From positions 226,468 through 290,467 of the forward strand of contig CAJQUW010011639.1 of the NCBI GenBank assembly GCA_907163375.1: a DNA stretch of 64,000 nt. Direction: 5' to 3'. The notes under the pieces were generated by a model. The model did not search any database. It had not been told where the DNA came from and saw only the letters and a list, made by a program, of their open reading frames with translations. Positions 1 to 10,789 of this stretch are shown piece by piece. Made by a program: the position numbers and the translations under genes. Source of the DNA: Prostheceraeus crozeri (Eukaryota; Platyhelminthes; Polycladida; Euryleptidae). How positions within the stretch are numbered: the first letter of the stretch is position 1; each line of letters starts with the position of its first letter.

Positions 1-1274
1 GCTGAATCCAACTGTTTCTCATTTTAATCAAAAAGCATGATTCATACACAAACACTATGTACATAGTACACTGTATATGCAACATAGACCATGTAGAAAC
101 ATAGGGTCATCAAATAACCATGAAAGACAGACATCATAACTTGCTACATACTATTCAATCAAATAATAGACCACCAACGGTACAACAATATCGACATTTC
201 AACATTTCAACTTTTTTCAGAAAAGATACTGCAAGAAATCCAAATTTAGGTTTCAAAAGAAAGTCACTTTTTGACTTCAATTCAAACAACAATTCCTTCA
301 ATACGCCGAGCTCAGGAGTTCGGCGTCAGTGCATGGCACAAAAATGGAAGCAGCAAGGGATCATCAGTTTACAATCAATATTATAAGAAAAGTTCTGAGA
401 GAAATACACTACTACTGATTTCATAAGGTGTTATCAAAGAAAGTCATCATATGCATAAACACTTCACTATTTGAAGTCAGTCTATTCAATTCAATCCAAT
501 TCTTGAGCATTGCATTGTTAAAATTAACAACCAAAACCTAATATCTTAACTATTAGATAAACTTTGAGAACCAAAAATTAAATACCATAATTCAATTGGT
601 GAGTGATAGTTTGACACACGGTAGTCAATCACGCTCAGTTGAGCATTGACATTAAAGCAACGTTGCTCCAATTAAGTGGGTTATCCAACAAACAGGTACG
701 TCTTTATGTGATATGTTTTCGTGAAGCACAAGCGCCCTAATGATGCAGATTACTGTCAAAATGCACAAAATTCAGCGGTTCATCAAATTGACGAGTAAAT
801 TCAATCTGGCGACACATTATAATCTTGCCAATCCATGAATGCAATTGGCATTCGAGGGCTTTGACAAACGCAAACTACAGTGAAGTTCACACATGGATGT
901 TGATCAGATTTGTTGGTTTAACACAAAATTGCTGCTTTGGCAAAATCAATCCTAAATTCTCAAATTTTCAGTGGTCGGATTTAGAATTTTCAGGATTTTC
1001 GTGCCCACCCCTCGAAATTCGTGCCCATGCAGTGCAACCAGCTCAAAGAACTTGCTGCTTCATATGCATGACTATAAATCGCATTGTAAATGAATTGCAT
1101 AATCTTCATATTAGTTTTGAGTCCGCAAATACGCATTTATCGCATATACATGTACATGCAATAGAAACTAGTCAACTGAAAATATACCGAAATGCCTAGA
1201 AATGTACTTTATATTTAGCTACAAGTACGAGTCTTATTCGTAGTAGGCATATTACGTGGAAAAGTTTGTTAAAA
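1..1274. other. Host non-coding stretch
   Basis: AT-rich DNA with no convincing coding region. The open frames here are short, begin at arbitrary codons and show no domain. Two short patches near 985-1,030 and 3,375-3,465 share a repeated word of the form TTCGTGCYCA, suggesting remnants of a dispersed repeat. Probably intron or intergenic DNA. Confidence 0.5.
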
Positions 1275-1541
1275 TCATTTCTTATTAGGAACAGCATTAT
1301 CATCGTCACTGTCAAGGTAAACACTAATCCTTCTTCTCATGAACTTTTGAAATAGTCTGTCTGATTCCAAATTTTTCTCATCCATTAGTTTCCACATTTC
1401 ATTCAGAAGAACCTTCAGAATTGCATCCGCATCCTTGAGACTTTTCAGAGTCTCGCTACATCTTCCTGATATGAGTCCTTTGGTTTTATCATCTTTGATT
1501 TTCTGCTCATTTTGTAATTCTGGCTTGTAAATTGGTCTGTA
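1275..1541 (-). CDS. Possible last exon of an unidentified host gene
   Basis: On the minus strand there is a stop-free run of 88 codons ending in a stop at 1,275. It is preceded by an AG that could be a splice acceptor (about 1,542-1,544). The predicted peptide is charged and helix-prone in the middle, with several Lys/Leu/Glu heptad-like stretches, and ends in an acidic tail containing SDDD. It has no ATG near its start, so it would have to be an internal-start or terminal exon. No family is recognised. It lies about 2 kb downstream of the PP2C exon on the same strand and could be a later exon of that gene, but nothing in the peptide shows this. It may also be chance. Confidence 0.3.
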   Translation of the reverse strand, partial: YRPIYKPELQNEQKIKDDKTKGLISGRCSETLKSLKDADAILKVLLNEMWKLMDEKNLESDRLFQKFMRRRISVYLDSDDDNAVPNKK

Positions 1542-3607
1542 CTACTTCAAGCCTTTTATAATCTTTGTGCGGAATGCCTTTTGATCGCGGGTTCGCCTGC
1601 TGCTGATCGCCCAAGATGCTAAAAGAACCGAAACGAAATGTAGGCAATTGATCAGCTTGCTGATGAGACCCGTGCATTTTTGTAGGGTAAACTCGGATAA
1701 TTCGGAGGCACCTCTATTTTGGAGGTATTTAATTTAATCAAATAATTTTCTTACTTAAAGCAATCCGATATTCTTCACTTCACGCATGGATATCTAGTAT
1801 GTGCGAGCAGTATGTAGGTAATATGTAGGCCTACGCCAATCATGCTAGAATGATCAAAAATTCTACAGCGGAAGTGATGTAATGTGATATTCTTTGTATA
1901 GATAACCATAGATGTGACCAAAATTCGCTGTTCATGCTTACACATCGTGCGAAAGTCAACATTTTGTGATAAAATGCCGACACAACTATGTATTGACTGA
2001 ACATTTGTTGCAAGTTAGAAACTCAATGCAAATCAAACTAGATCAAAATGCACTTGCTAGATACTTAGCTAAATAATTGAAAAGCAAGTATTTTTTCATC
2101 ACTTGACTGACGATGGATCGGTAAACACGCATTACTGCTGCTAAGAAGGAATTAACAGTCAGCAGAATATCAATCTATAAAGCCTCCAGGCAATACGGAT
2201 TTCTCGCGACTACATTGAGAAGACTTGTCAAAACTTCTATCGGCTAGGATTGAAAACAATCGATATGATTCATGTTGCGAATACTGTGGCTGGAAATAAT
2301 AGTAAAATTGGCTGGAACTGGAGGTTCTCTTTCAAAAGACGTGACAATATTTTAGTGAGAGCGCTCGAACCAGTGGCCCACTATCGAGAAACGATTGCGA
2401 AACGCGTTACAATGGACGACTTCTTCGATAAACCTCGCCTACGACTCGGTTTATAACACGCCTTAGCTAGTCAATAAAAAGCAGTAAAAACCTCAAAAGC
2501 TATAGGTATATAATTATATATAAGAACCTGATATCAGATCTGATAGAAAAACCTAATATCACATCTGATATCAGGTTTCATTGGAAAATACTATCACAAG
2601 GTATATCAAATCTGATATAAGGTTCATCGAATTTTCTTGTAACCCTATAACCTTACAGTTTCTGATATCAGATTCAAGACTTTTTCGTACGGGTCGACAA
2701 GAACGGAGCTTAGGGAGCCGAACTGCATCTGGAAGATAAGTCTCATCTCAGGTCTTTACAATTTGGATGGAACTAGACTCAAAATGGTGGGAGGGTCTAG
2801 AATCAAAAATAAGTGATATTCATGGAATATTGTTTTGACAATTTCTATTCTGAAGTTATGGGATATTCAGCTGAGCTTCAGATTATCGACACAGGCCTAC
2901 TATTCATTGGCACCATCAATAATTAAGAAAAATTAATGGTGAAACCTTATTGATATGTTGAATGAATAAAGAAATAATTATCTCATGGCAATTCCTTTCA
3001 TGTATGCACTATATAATCAAATAGTACAACCAAATTGGAGAAGTAGGCTATACCATCGAATTAGCTTTAATTACAGTCTAACGTCGAGTCATCCATCATT
3101 TTTCAGATTGGCTTTCTTCTGTACGAAAATGAAACAATGGTGTGTTAGAGTCATAAAGGGTTCCCTGAACTATGCTGAGGAGTAAATAAAGCTCGATCGA
3201 ATGATGTATACCTGCAACATTTCGCTTTATATTTTGAAAAAAAATGTTAAAGATTTGATTTCCAGAATCATCAACGAATTAAGTTGTTTTAGCACATACA
3301 ATGAATTAATGCGTGATGCATCGGCTATTAACACAAATTGTCTTCGAAAATTCAGGTGATTCTCAAAAAAATATGAGCACGAATTTCAGGAGGTCCAATT
3401 TTCGTGCGCACACTCATATTTCGTGTATTCGTGCTCACTTTCGACAAATTCGTGCTCAAAACCCACCACTGGATCTTGTCGACCGCAGACATCTTTTCCA
3501 CATAATAACTTCTCTATTTATAGATTTGACATGCATAGCATATTGCGCACAAATCTTTAAGGAAAAGCTTCGACTGCAGAATGAAAAGATAAATTTCAAT
3601 GCTTCAC
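1542..3607. other. Non-coding stretch, probably intronic
   Basis: If 3,608-3,947 is the first coding exon of a minus-strand phosphatase gene, this stretch would be its first intron. No further PP2C motif exon is seen on the minus strand. It contains a small cluster of near-palindromic words at 2,525-2,690 and a few TAGGCCTAC-like words. Confidence 0.4.
2525..2690. repeat. Cluster of near-palindromic ATATCAGATCTGATA-like words
   Basis: Four to five copies of variants of CTGATATCAGATCTGATA occur within about 165 bp in both orientations, each able to fold on itself. This may be a degraded foldback repeat or the end of a small transposon. Confidence 0.5.
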
Positions 3608-3947
3608 CTCGTTCTTCAACCATTTTCTTGTGAGTTCTTAAAAACCCCTGTCGAATTGCTTGAAGAACAGCGTGATCATCTTGTGACCAAAACTCTTCTT
3701 GAGATTTTATCTCCTCCAGTAAACATTCATTAGCCAGATCAGCTGCTTCTGTGCCACCATGTCCATCAAACACACCAAAGAAAGCGAAAACAACTGACTG
3801 ATTATTTTGTGAGTCTTTTTCAAAATAATACTTTGAGAAGTCTTCCATGTAATTTCTGCCACCCTTGTCGAAGCATTGCGTCACCCTTAGATTCACACCA
3901 ATTTCGAACGCACTCTTCTTTTTCTTCACTGGAGGACTTATTTTCAT
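3608..3947 (-). CDS. PP2C-family Ser/Thr phosphatase, first coding exon (PPM1D/Wip1-like)
   Basis: The exon begins at an ATG at 3,947 and reads into a probable splice donor after position 3,608 (GAG followed by GTGAAG). It shows the opening motifs of metal-dependent PP2C phosphatases: DKGGRNYMED near residues 28-37, where the Glu-Asp binds metal, and VFDGHGG near residues 59-65, which supplies the second metal-binding Asp. The following FWSQDD...AIRQGFLRTH stretch is closest, from memory, to PPM1D/Wip1, whose first exon also ends just after this helix. PPM1D dephosphorylates p53, ATM targets and p38 MAPK in the nucleus. Later exons with the GDSR-type motif would lie at lower coordinates and are not visible. 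Family assignment is firm; the subfamily is tentative. Confidence 0.75.
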
Positions 3948-5261
3948 GATTAATAAATTTAAGATACCATGAGTTTGATCACCTGTGATTCGAAGCGAAT
4001 CTAGGCATTTAAAAATTGTATCATTATAAACAAGTCTTCAGGAATAATTGATATGTTTTGATGACAAATTTCTAGAGAAGTTGGCAGTTCATGGTCTAAT
4101 CTAGAAATCTGGATTTGATCACTTGTTCTGTTGAGTGCATTAAAAAGAGCAGATCGAGTTGCACAAATAGTGTACTCGAACTTTGACGAATGTAGCCTCC
4201 AGGACATTTTTCACAGCGATCTCACTATAAACTTGAACATACTTACTTTTAGCAAGGGCTTACATTAACATGACTATAGAGCGTTTACCTGCTGTATGGT
4301 TCTGAAAATCTCAGCAATCAGCTCATGGGGTGTCTGAGGTCATTTGATAGATGTTTCTTAAGAATCAGAATTCAGAGGCATGCAGCAAAAATTGCCGATG
4401 TAGTCAATAGTAGATAGCATAGACATCGAACTTTAACCTTGGTGCTTAGTGTTCGATGTCTATGGTAGATAGCACATACAATAGAGTAGAGATATATAGG
4501 TAGAGTGTCGACTCAAAAAAGTATCTGTGTACAGTAAAAATTTTTATATGAAAACATTCAGTTTTTAGCGGAGATTGCGTTCCCGTGGTCCATAAAATTA
4601 TTTGAGCACTTTTAAAAAAAGTCAAAATTTTGCCAGTTCATATACTACCGAGATGACGTCCATATATAAGTGGCATGAAACAAGTTGGATATCAAAAGGA
4701 ATGAGTATTTGCTAAGTGCTAATAAGCATCCTAACCAAGCGGAATTAAGCTGATTATCAATAAGGGAAATTCATGGTTTCATGAATTGTTTTATAATGGA
4801 AGCATAGAGAATGGAAGTCTTCATGAAGAAGTCGCGATTTCTTATTCGTGCTTTTTCGGCTGAAATCTTTAGTTTAAAATTCAATTTTCATCGCCATGAT
4901 TTTATGATTCACTGAATTCATGCTTCATTTCTTGAATCTATGTATGAATAGTGATGTGAAACCATCTACATCTTCATTGAAATCGTTGTCCTTGATTCTG
5001 TTATTTTGCTCTATCAGTGGCAGGCTGCATATGATATGATCACGCTAGAGAAACTGTTGAGGCTGAGCGTGAACCCATCGATTTGCTAATATAACAAACA
5101 CTAAATCTTCAATTATAGGCTGTCATGACACGGAGAATCTGAAAAATACCATCATTCCTTCTGCATTGCAATCAGATCACCCAATTGGCATTTTCTTTAA
5201 CACTGGAAAATTGTGCATATCTCACATTTGGCAGCAATTACCAATTATATCCCCCTCGAGC
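3948..5261. other. Host upstream non-coding region
   Basis: Region upstream of the phosphatase exon, on its 5' side. No TATA box or coding region can be defended. A 14-bp perfect inverted repeat with a 19-base loop is listed separately. A 68-codon open frame on the minus strand (4,001-4,207) has no recognisable domain. Confidence 0.4.
4418..4464. repeat. Short perfect inverted repeat (hairpin)
   Basis: CATAGACATCGAAC at 4,418-4,431 is followed after 19 bases by its exact reverse complement at 4,451-4,464. It could be a relic of a small foldback element. No function is visible. Confidence 0.7.
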
Positions 5262-5918
5262 TAATGATGAAAATTTCCCGGAAAATTTTGGAAAATTGGA
5301 AAGTTTTGATTTTTTGTAATAGGTCCTATAGTTTGTGCACTTCCACAGACGAGACAGCAGCACACAAATAGAATTGGTCTAAAACTCTTGATTTCATCAA
5401 TATATAAAATTATTTAATTAAAAATTAGATGAAAATTAAAGATCATCTAGATTAAAATGATCGTGGCAATACGAGTCCTGTCCGCGGATTTTTCAGCATT
5501 TAGCCTATTTGCCACCGCAATGGCTTGTGCTAATTTGTTAACATTTTTAATTGTCACACAGACACCGTTTGGGATAACGTGAATCTTCCTTTACTAGAAG
5601 TACTTTCATACAATGAGAGAGGTCTGGAGGAAAAATGATGCACTTTATTTTGAAGTCTGCTTATAGCTTGAAAGTCCAGCTTTATTATGCAGCTCTAATT
5701 ATAGTGATTCAAATTTTCCACACGTTGATGAACATGTGAAGTATAATAGCACACTTTCCACGCAGCATTTTATGCATGAGCGACCACAAAGGAAGATGTA
5801 AGGGCCAAAGTAAGTATATAAGGGAAGTATATGGAATCAATGGTTGATTTGAACACATATTTAAACACTTTGGTAAGGACTGTAAACTCGTGAGATATTT
5901 AGAATCTAAAGATATGAG
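5262..5918. repeat. RX repeat, outer copy, first part (split by the gypsy element)
   Basis: This segment matches, as reverse complement, most of 35,300-35,834. The match resumes at 37,575-37,925, on the other side of the gypsy element, against 34,931-35,300. The two parts together are therefore one copy of an approximately 0.9-1.0 kb repeat into which the gypsy inserted. The last five bases, ATGAG, are the gypsy target duplication. The repeat has no open frame and no obvious terminal inverted repeats. One end is rich in runs of GGAAAATTTT-type sequence. Family unknown. Confidence 0.8.
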
Positions 5919-5969
5919 TGTAGTGTAGATCACTATGTATCTCTTATCGCATACTTTGATTTCTTTGTG
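5919..5969 (+). repeat. 5' LTR of gypsy element, first part (continues at 27,405-27,570)
   Basis: These 51 bases equal the start of the 3' LTR (37,358 onward). The LTR resumes at 27,405 after the Polinton and ends at 27,570, giving 217 bp in all, the same length as the 3' LTR. TTTGTG at 5,964-5,969 is repeated at 27,399-27,404 as the Polinton target duplication. Confidence 0.92.
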
Positions 5970-6586
5970 AGTAAGCTTAGTAATAAAACGGCGAACACCC
6001 GACCGGCGCGCCCCACCCTCTGGAACGACAGAGGTCTGTCGTGATGTGCCGTCCAGGTTGGTCCAGGTTCGCTGACGTCCCCCCCTCCCTTCGATAAACG
6101 ACAGAGTGTCGTGGTGGACTTGGGCGACCGCCACGTTTTGTCTTGAGGCTATAGTGTGTGATGATTTTCGTGAAATCTGATGAATGTTGTGTTGTAAAAT
6201 GGGATGTTTCGAGTGGAAGCAGTGCTAGGATGTGAAAACGGATTTCAGATTCGGATTCAGCGTGAAATTCTGCATCTGTATGGTGAATTTGAAAGCAATC
6301 GGAGAGAAAAATTTTCGCTGACGTCCCCCCCCCCGGCACCGACCTTCCAACTTTGCTTCTAGTGATAGTAGAGAGTCGTGCAATAGCTCGTTTGAAAGCT
6401 AAGAGTGAGACAAATTTACTGAAAGAAACGGCTTGTTCATATCTGTCTTCGTTTAGATGTGAGACGCCATTTAAGATTTTGGGAGATTGGCGAAAAAATG
6501 ACAGAGTTAGAATTTGGGACGTTTTGGGCTCTAGCGTCAAAACGAAGCATCGGATGGGAAAACGGATTTCAGATTTGGAATCAGCA
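5970..6586 (+). repeat. Left terminal inverted repeat of Polinton A
   Basis: Begins AGTAAGCTTAGTAATAAAAC and matches the reverse complement of 26,804-27,398 with a small number of substitutions and short length differences, including in poly-C tracts near 6,078 and 6,327. The outer 100 bp are GC-rich, unlike the rest of the element. Confidence 0.92.
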
Positions 6587-6800
6587 TGAAATTCTCTATC
6601 AACGTGGTGAGTTTCAAGTCAATCGGAGAGAAAAAATTTTTCTTCACGAAATTTTTTCGAAAAAACGAGTTAGAATTTTTGCGATGGCTGTGGGCTGTAG
6701 AGCCAAAACGAAGCATCGGATGGGAAAACGGAGGCCAGATTCGGATTCAGCGTGAAATTCTACATGGAAATGGTGTATTTCCAGCTCAATCGGAGCACTA
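6233..6800 (+). repeat. Three imperfect copies of an ~85-bp unit at the inner side of the left inverted repeat
   Basis: A unit beginning GAAAACGGATTTCAGATTCG and ending at an AATCGGAG word recurs at about 6,233, 6,556 and 6,721. Only the first lies fully inside the inverted repeat, and the third is outside it. The spurious open frames seen here come from this repeat. Confidence 0.75.
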
Positions 6801-6843
6801 GAACCGGAGATAGACGGGATTTTTAGTGTTTGGATGATGGGTA

Positions 6844-6878
6844 TTACGTCATCAGCTGATCGCCACACACTATATAAG
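6844..6878 (+). promoter_or_regulatory. Promoter of the coiled-coil gene of Polinton A (CRE-like site and TATA box)
   Basis: TTACGTCA at 6,844-6,851 resembles a CRE/ATF site, and TATATAAG at 6,871-6,878 is a canonical TATA box. Transcription would start near 6,900. A splice donor AAAG|GTAGGT follows at 6,925, and a pyrimidine-rich acceptor ends at 7,952, two bases before the ATG of the coiled-coil gene. This implies a short non-coding first exon and a 1.0-kb first intron. Confidence 0.65.
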
Positions 6879-6924
6879 CTGGGAACCGACAGAGACTTGT
6901 CATTCAGACGAGAGATTGTCAAAG

Positions 6925-7952
6925 GTAGGTCGTCTCTCTGAGCTCCGATGATAGCTTCGGACATTCCAAATCCCGAGTTTCTGTAAGAAACCGACTTAGA
7001 AAATTTCATTGCTGATATCAGCTAAGGCGTCAGACTTAGAGGTTAGCCAGGAGATGGCCTTCGTCTCCAGGCCATAAAAGACTCCAAAACTTTAAAGGCT
7101 TGTAACTTTGCTTCTACAAGTCCGTTTGACTTGATTCAAAAAAGGTTCGGTCGCTATTGACCTGCCCTAAGTGATAGACTGCTTATAAAATTTCATAAGT
7201 AGTGCTAAAAAGTTGAAAATTTTAAATTCACTATTTTTGGAGGTTTTCTGGGGATTTCGACCCTGCTGAAGTCAATGAAAGCATTTTTAATGATGTCTGA
7301 GCCAGTCTTCTCATTGTATAAGCGGCTTTTCACTGAAAGCGAGCAAGACACGGAGAGTTTTGCTGTAATATTCCACTGACAGGGTGTTCCTTCGGGACGG
7401 CGGACGATGCCGTAGTGATAAGTGTGGCAAGGGAGTGTGTCATAGTTTAGACCGTAACCGCTGGGACAACTCATGTCTCATGTTGGGCATTTGACACAGT
7501 TCTCAACGTAGCACTTTGAACGCCAATCGGTTGAGTCTTAGCTATCTTGTCATGGGTGGCCTCTAAACATCTCCATTGCAAAACGCTGGTGAATCAAGCT
7601 CTCTACGGCTTGCTATCAAGCTGATCAAAGCAATAACTTGGGATGTTTCCTCAAGGTTTTCAAGTATGCTACATTCAAATCTGCTATCAGATTTCAAATT
7701 TAACTAAGTCTAAGGCAGCTTTGAGGGGTTAGATCCCAGCTACTGATCAGTACCTTTGACTCGGCGTTGCTGTTACCACTTCGGGGCAGTGACAATGATG
7801 TCTTACGCTGTAAATAGCGGGTATCGGGGAAGATCTTTCACTTCCCTAATGATCAGTACAAGGCCTTCGGGCTGTCGACGGGATCGAGTGTCACTCACTA
7901 TACTCAAATCTATCATTCCTCACTAAGTGTAAAATCATTGTTTTCGCTTCAG
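6925..7952 (+). other. Probable first intron of the coiled-coil gene, GC-richer and structured
   Basis: No open frame of note on either strand. It starts GTAGGT and ends TTTTCGCTTCAG. It is less AT-rich than its surroundings and holds at least two short hairpins closed by a UUCG tetraloop (7,388-7,397 and 7,863-7,872). It may simply be an intron or may also carry a structured RNA. Confidence 0.5.
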
Positions 7953-7954
7953 AA

Positions 7955-9133
7955 ATGCCGAAATACAATAATGTCAAGACCAGTTTCAAACTGTGTCAAT
8001 GCCGGAAGGTATTCCGAGCTGACGCCTTCAAGAAACACGCTTGCACTAGCAAGAAACAGATAGGGGTCGTTCGCTACTATTGCGGAGCCCACAAAGTCAG
8101 TCGCTTAAGTGAGCGGCTGAAGGATTGGCACTCACAACACAGCGAGTGTCAAACAGGCGAAGTAGGCGAAGAAGAACGGAGTTCGCTCTTCGCCACTGAG
8201 GTCCGTTCTTTGGAGCTACAATCCGTCAACAAACACGTACGGAGTTCACTCTTCGCCACTGAGGCCACTGAGCTACAATCCGCCATTGAAGCGATTACCG
8301 CTGTATCCTCACTTAGTAGCGAGAGCTCGCTGTCCAGCAGCGATAGTGAGGAGGAGGAGGAGGAGGGAGAGCTACAGTCGCAACCTATCGAGGACGTCGA
8401 CCTCGATCGCGAGACCCCTGCAGCCGTGACTGCGAGCGGAATTGCAACGCAATGTCGCAATTTTGTCAAGCGCCCGCCGGTGATCGCCGAACGGGAGAAA
8501 CTAAAGAAAGAGGTGGAGAAGTTGAAGGAGGAGGCCTTCTCATACAAGGCAAAGTATGAGGACCTAAATAACGTGGCCGGAGAGATGAAGAAGGTGAAGG
8601 AGAGATTAAGCGAGCGGGATGGCGAGTTGGAGCAGGAGAAGCTCAAGACTCTCGAGGGGAAAGCCAGAGAAGAGGCTTTGCTAGCAGAGAGGGAAAGTAG
8701 GGAGAAGGAGATACGAAGGTTGAAGGAGGAAGTGGAGAGACTCCGTGTGCAGATGACTAAGGTTGTCGAGACGAACCACGAGCTGCACCGTTCGGCGCAG
8801 CTGGTGGATCGCGATCGAAGGGTGCGTTCCAGTCGTCTGCACATCCCTATTAGAAAGGGGAGAGTAGAAGAAACTCCTCTCTTGTACGAGCGTGGAGGAG
8901 GGGGGAAATGCTATTCTCGGGTGAAGAAAGGGGTGGAGTGTCTACACTTCACCTTCGATCATCGTGATCCGATCTCGAATTTCCTTTATGAGGAAGCGTC
9001 CGAGAAGATCTGTAAGTAAAAATGACTAAATTAAAATGTAAGATGATAACTCACTACTTCTTTCTCTACAGACATCCAAGAGAAGCGACCACCCGCCCCG
9101 TTGCCGCAGCCGCAGTCGAAACAGCAAGCCTGA
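7955..9133 (+). CDS. Zinc-finger/coiled-coil protein of Polinton A (unknown function)
   Basis: The first coding exon (7,955-9,011) gives about 352 residues, followed by a 60-base GT-AG intron (9,012-9,071) and a short last exon ending at 9,133. The first 65 residues hold two Cys/His clusters (CQCRK...H..C and YYC...H..H...C), followed by a Ser/Glu-rich acidic part around residues 110-150. A strongly predicted coiled coil follows at about 180-290, rich in Glu, Lys and Leu. Element B has a gene at the same place, beside the polymerase, with the same order of parts: two Cys/His clusters, Ser/acidic stretch, coiled coil. It is multi-exon there. No function is known to me. A scaffold or nucleic-acid-binding regulator is possible. 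The start is the first ATG after the acceptor. Confidence 0.7.
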
Positions 9134-9877
9134 GTCCCTATCACACACCCCGAGAACGCCACAAACGGTCCTTATGGGGCCACCATGGGGCAAGACATGA
9201 TAGAACCTCCTCGCGGTTTGCCCTGGGCAGTCTTCAGAAAGGCGAATACCATCATTAAGTTGAATCTGCTATCAGTCAACTTGAACGTTGCAAATGAAGT
9301 TCGGTGTAATACTTCCTTTCGACGGGCGTTCCTGTAAAGGGCGGCGGTGAAACCCGTAGCTATGTATACCGCAAGGGACATTCGGCAATGATCAATCTTG
9401 TTAAACCTCTCTGCGTCATGTTTGCAAGTGATTGCCTCTGTCTCAACGTAGTATGCATTCGCGCCAGGGCGACATTTAGCCAACTGTCGAAGGTTGCCTA
9501 AAACTTTCCATTGCATACGTTATGAGAACCATGAGTTCTACCTGCCTCTATCAATGAGATGAATTGATGAATGGAATGAAATGGGAGGACACTCACGCGC
9601 CACACGCAACATAACACACTTCTCTCTTCCGTAGTCTAACAAGCTCTTTACACATGGATCGCAGTCGATTGCTATCCCAGAATCATGTAAGCTATCTTAA
9701 TTTTATTGAACATTATTTCATCTACCATTATCATCCATATGAAATGTTATAAGAATTGCAAGTTAAACTAAGTGTGCTTTATTTCCAAATGAAAAAGTAT
9801 ACATGCTTAAATCATCCACTGAAGCCCCATTCAAATAAGTCAGTATGAAAGCAAAGATAATACGAAATAAAAATTTA
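9134..9877. other. Non-coding stretch inside Polinton A
   Basis: Lies between the coiled-coil gene and a small minus-strand gene. The 114-codon open frame on the minus strand (9,172-9,516) shows no domain and has no counterpart in element B. A short word TCTCAACGTAG is shared with the intron at about 7,500. Confidence 0.4.
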
Positions 9878-10327
9878 TTATGGCATGTATTTCAAAAGGT
9901 CTTCATCGTCAATATCGTCCCAGAGTCGGGCTTCACATAGATAACAAAAACAGTTCACTTGCTTCAATCGTTCTTCTACCGCGAGCCTCACTTTGTCGAT
10001 GTACTCCCACTCCACCATAGTTCGTGGCTGGGAGTTAGGGGTGCACCATTCCCATAATTGGTGGAGGAATTTGGTGCTGGTGATCTCCATCACATCATCA
10101 GTATCGTACTGCAGATACTTCTACCTCACGCCTGTTAAGTCGGGATAATCCTTCTCAAATACACTCTCCTCTTCGTCATCCGATGCTAATGACAACTTTC
10201 TGATATTGTCGAGTCGGTACACCTTCTCTACCTTCCCCTTCGTTGGAGCGTTTGGTGCAACGAGCGCCTTTGCTGATGAGCATGGAGAAGAGAATTTTGT
10301 GTTCGGTGTTTTCGGAGGGCTTGTCAT
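9878..10327 (-). pseudogene. Small Polinton A protein of unknown function, in more than one piece
   Basis: Minus-strand reading between the coiled-coil and polymerase genes. The first part is Ser/Pro/Lys-rich and ends in an acidic DDEEES stretch. The second part is Trp- and acid-rich with a CFCYLC word. It is divergently arranged from the polymerase and shares its upstream region at 10,384-10,433. No clear counterpart is seen in element B, though a similar small Ser/Pro-rich gene sits near that element's end (58,191-58,650). It is broken about once. Confidence 0.4.
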
Positions 10328-10383
10328 GTTGACTGTGAATAATAACTTTGAAATGTTTACTAATTCTTAAGTATAAACAAGCA

Positions 10384-10433
10384 ACCAATCAGAATGAACA
10401 GCCAATGAATGATGAATATGAAAGTATATATGC
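10384..10433. promoter_or_regulatory. Divergent promoter region of Polinton A polymerase (CCAAT boxes and TATA)
   Basis: CCAAT at 10,385-10,389 and 10,402-10,406 is followed by TATATATGC at 10,425-10,433. This lies between the small minus-strand gene and the plus-strand polymerase. Just downstream, near 10,465-10,555, TTTGAGACGT-like words recur three times in the presumed leader. Confidence 0.5.
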
Positions 10434-10789
10434 AAAGTGACATTCGTGTCATTTCACTCTGTCTTTGAGACGTGTAAGTAAAGTGTTCTCTAGCGAATTC
10501 TATATTTGAGGCGTACAAGTGAGCTGCTCTCTAGTAAAATCCAAATTTGAGACGTATTATTTGAGTAAAGTCTCTATCTTGTTGAAGAATCAACCTTAAA
10601 CATAATTTCGTTGAAATGGTTAGTTGAAAATTTCTTCACTCATCTCCCTCAAACGTGTGGCTAATAGCATCTTCCTCAACTTCAGGCATCAACTTCATCA
10701 CCAACGCCCTCCCTTCACGAGGAAAGTTTAGAGTTGTTGAGTCAAGGTAGGTTGTAACAATACACTGAGACTTTAAGAGAGATGAAAGA

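Noticed and set aside
825-1199. 124-codon open frame on the plus strand
   Set aside because: No domain, composition like random AT-rich DNA, no splice or promoter support.
1668-1705. Hammerhead-ribozyme-like word CTGATGAG...GGGTAAAC
   Set aside because: Has the first core box and a short stem but not the GAAAC box, and stems I and III cannot be drawn.
4001-4207. 68-codon minus-strand frame upstream of the phosphatase exon
   Set aside because: Reads plausibly but has no recognisable motif and no clear splice link; not enough to call.
8149-8844. 231-codon Ser-rich minus-strand frame
   Set aside because: Antisense shadow of the Glu/Lys-rich coiled-coil gene; its composition is the mirror of that gene.
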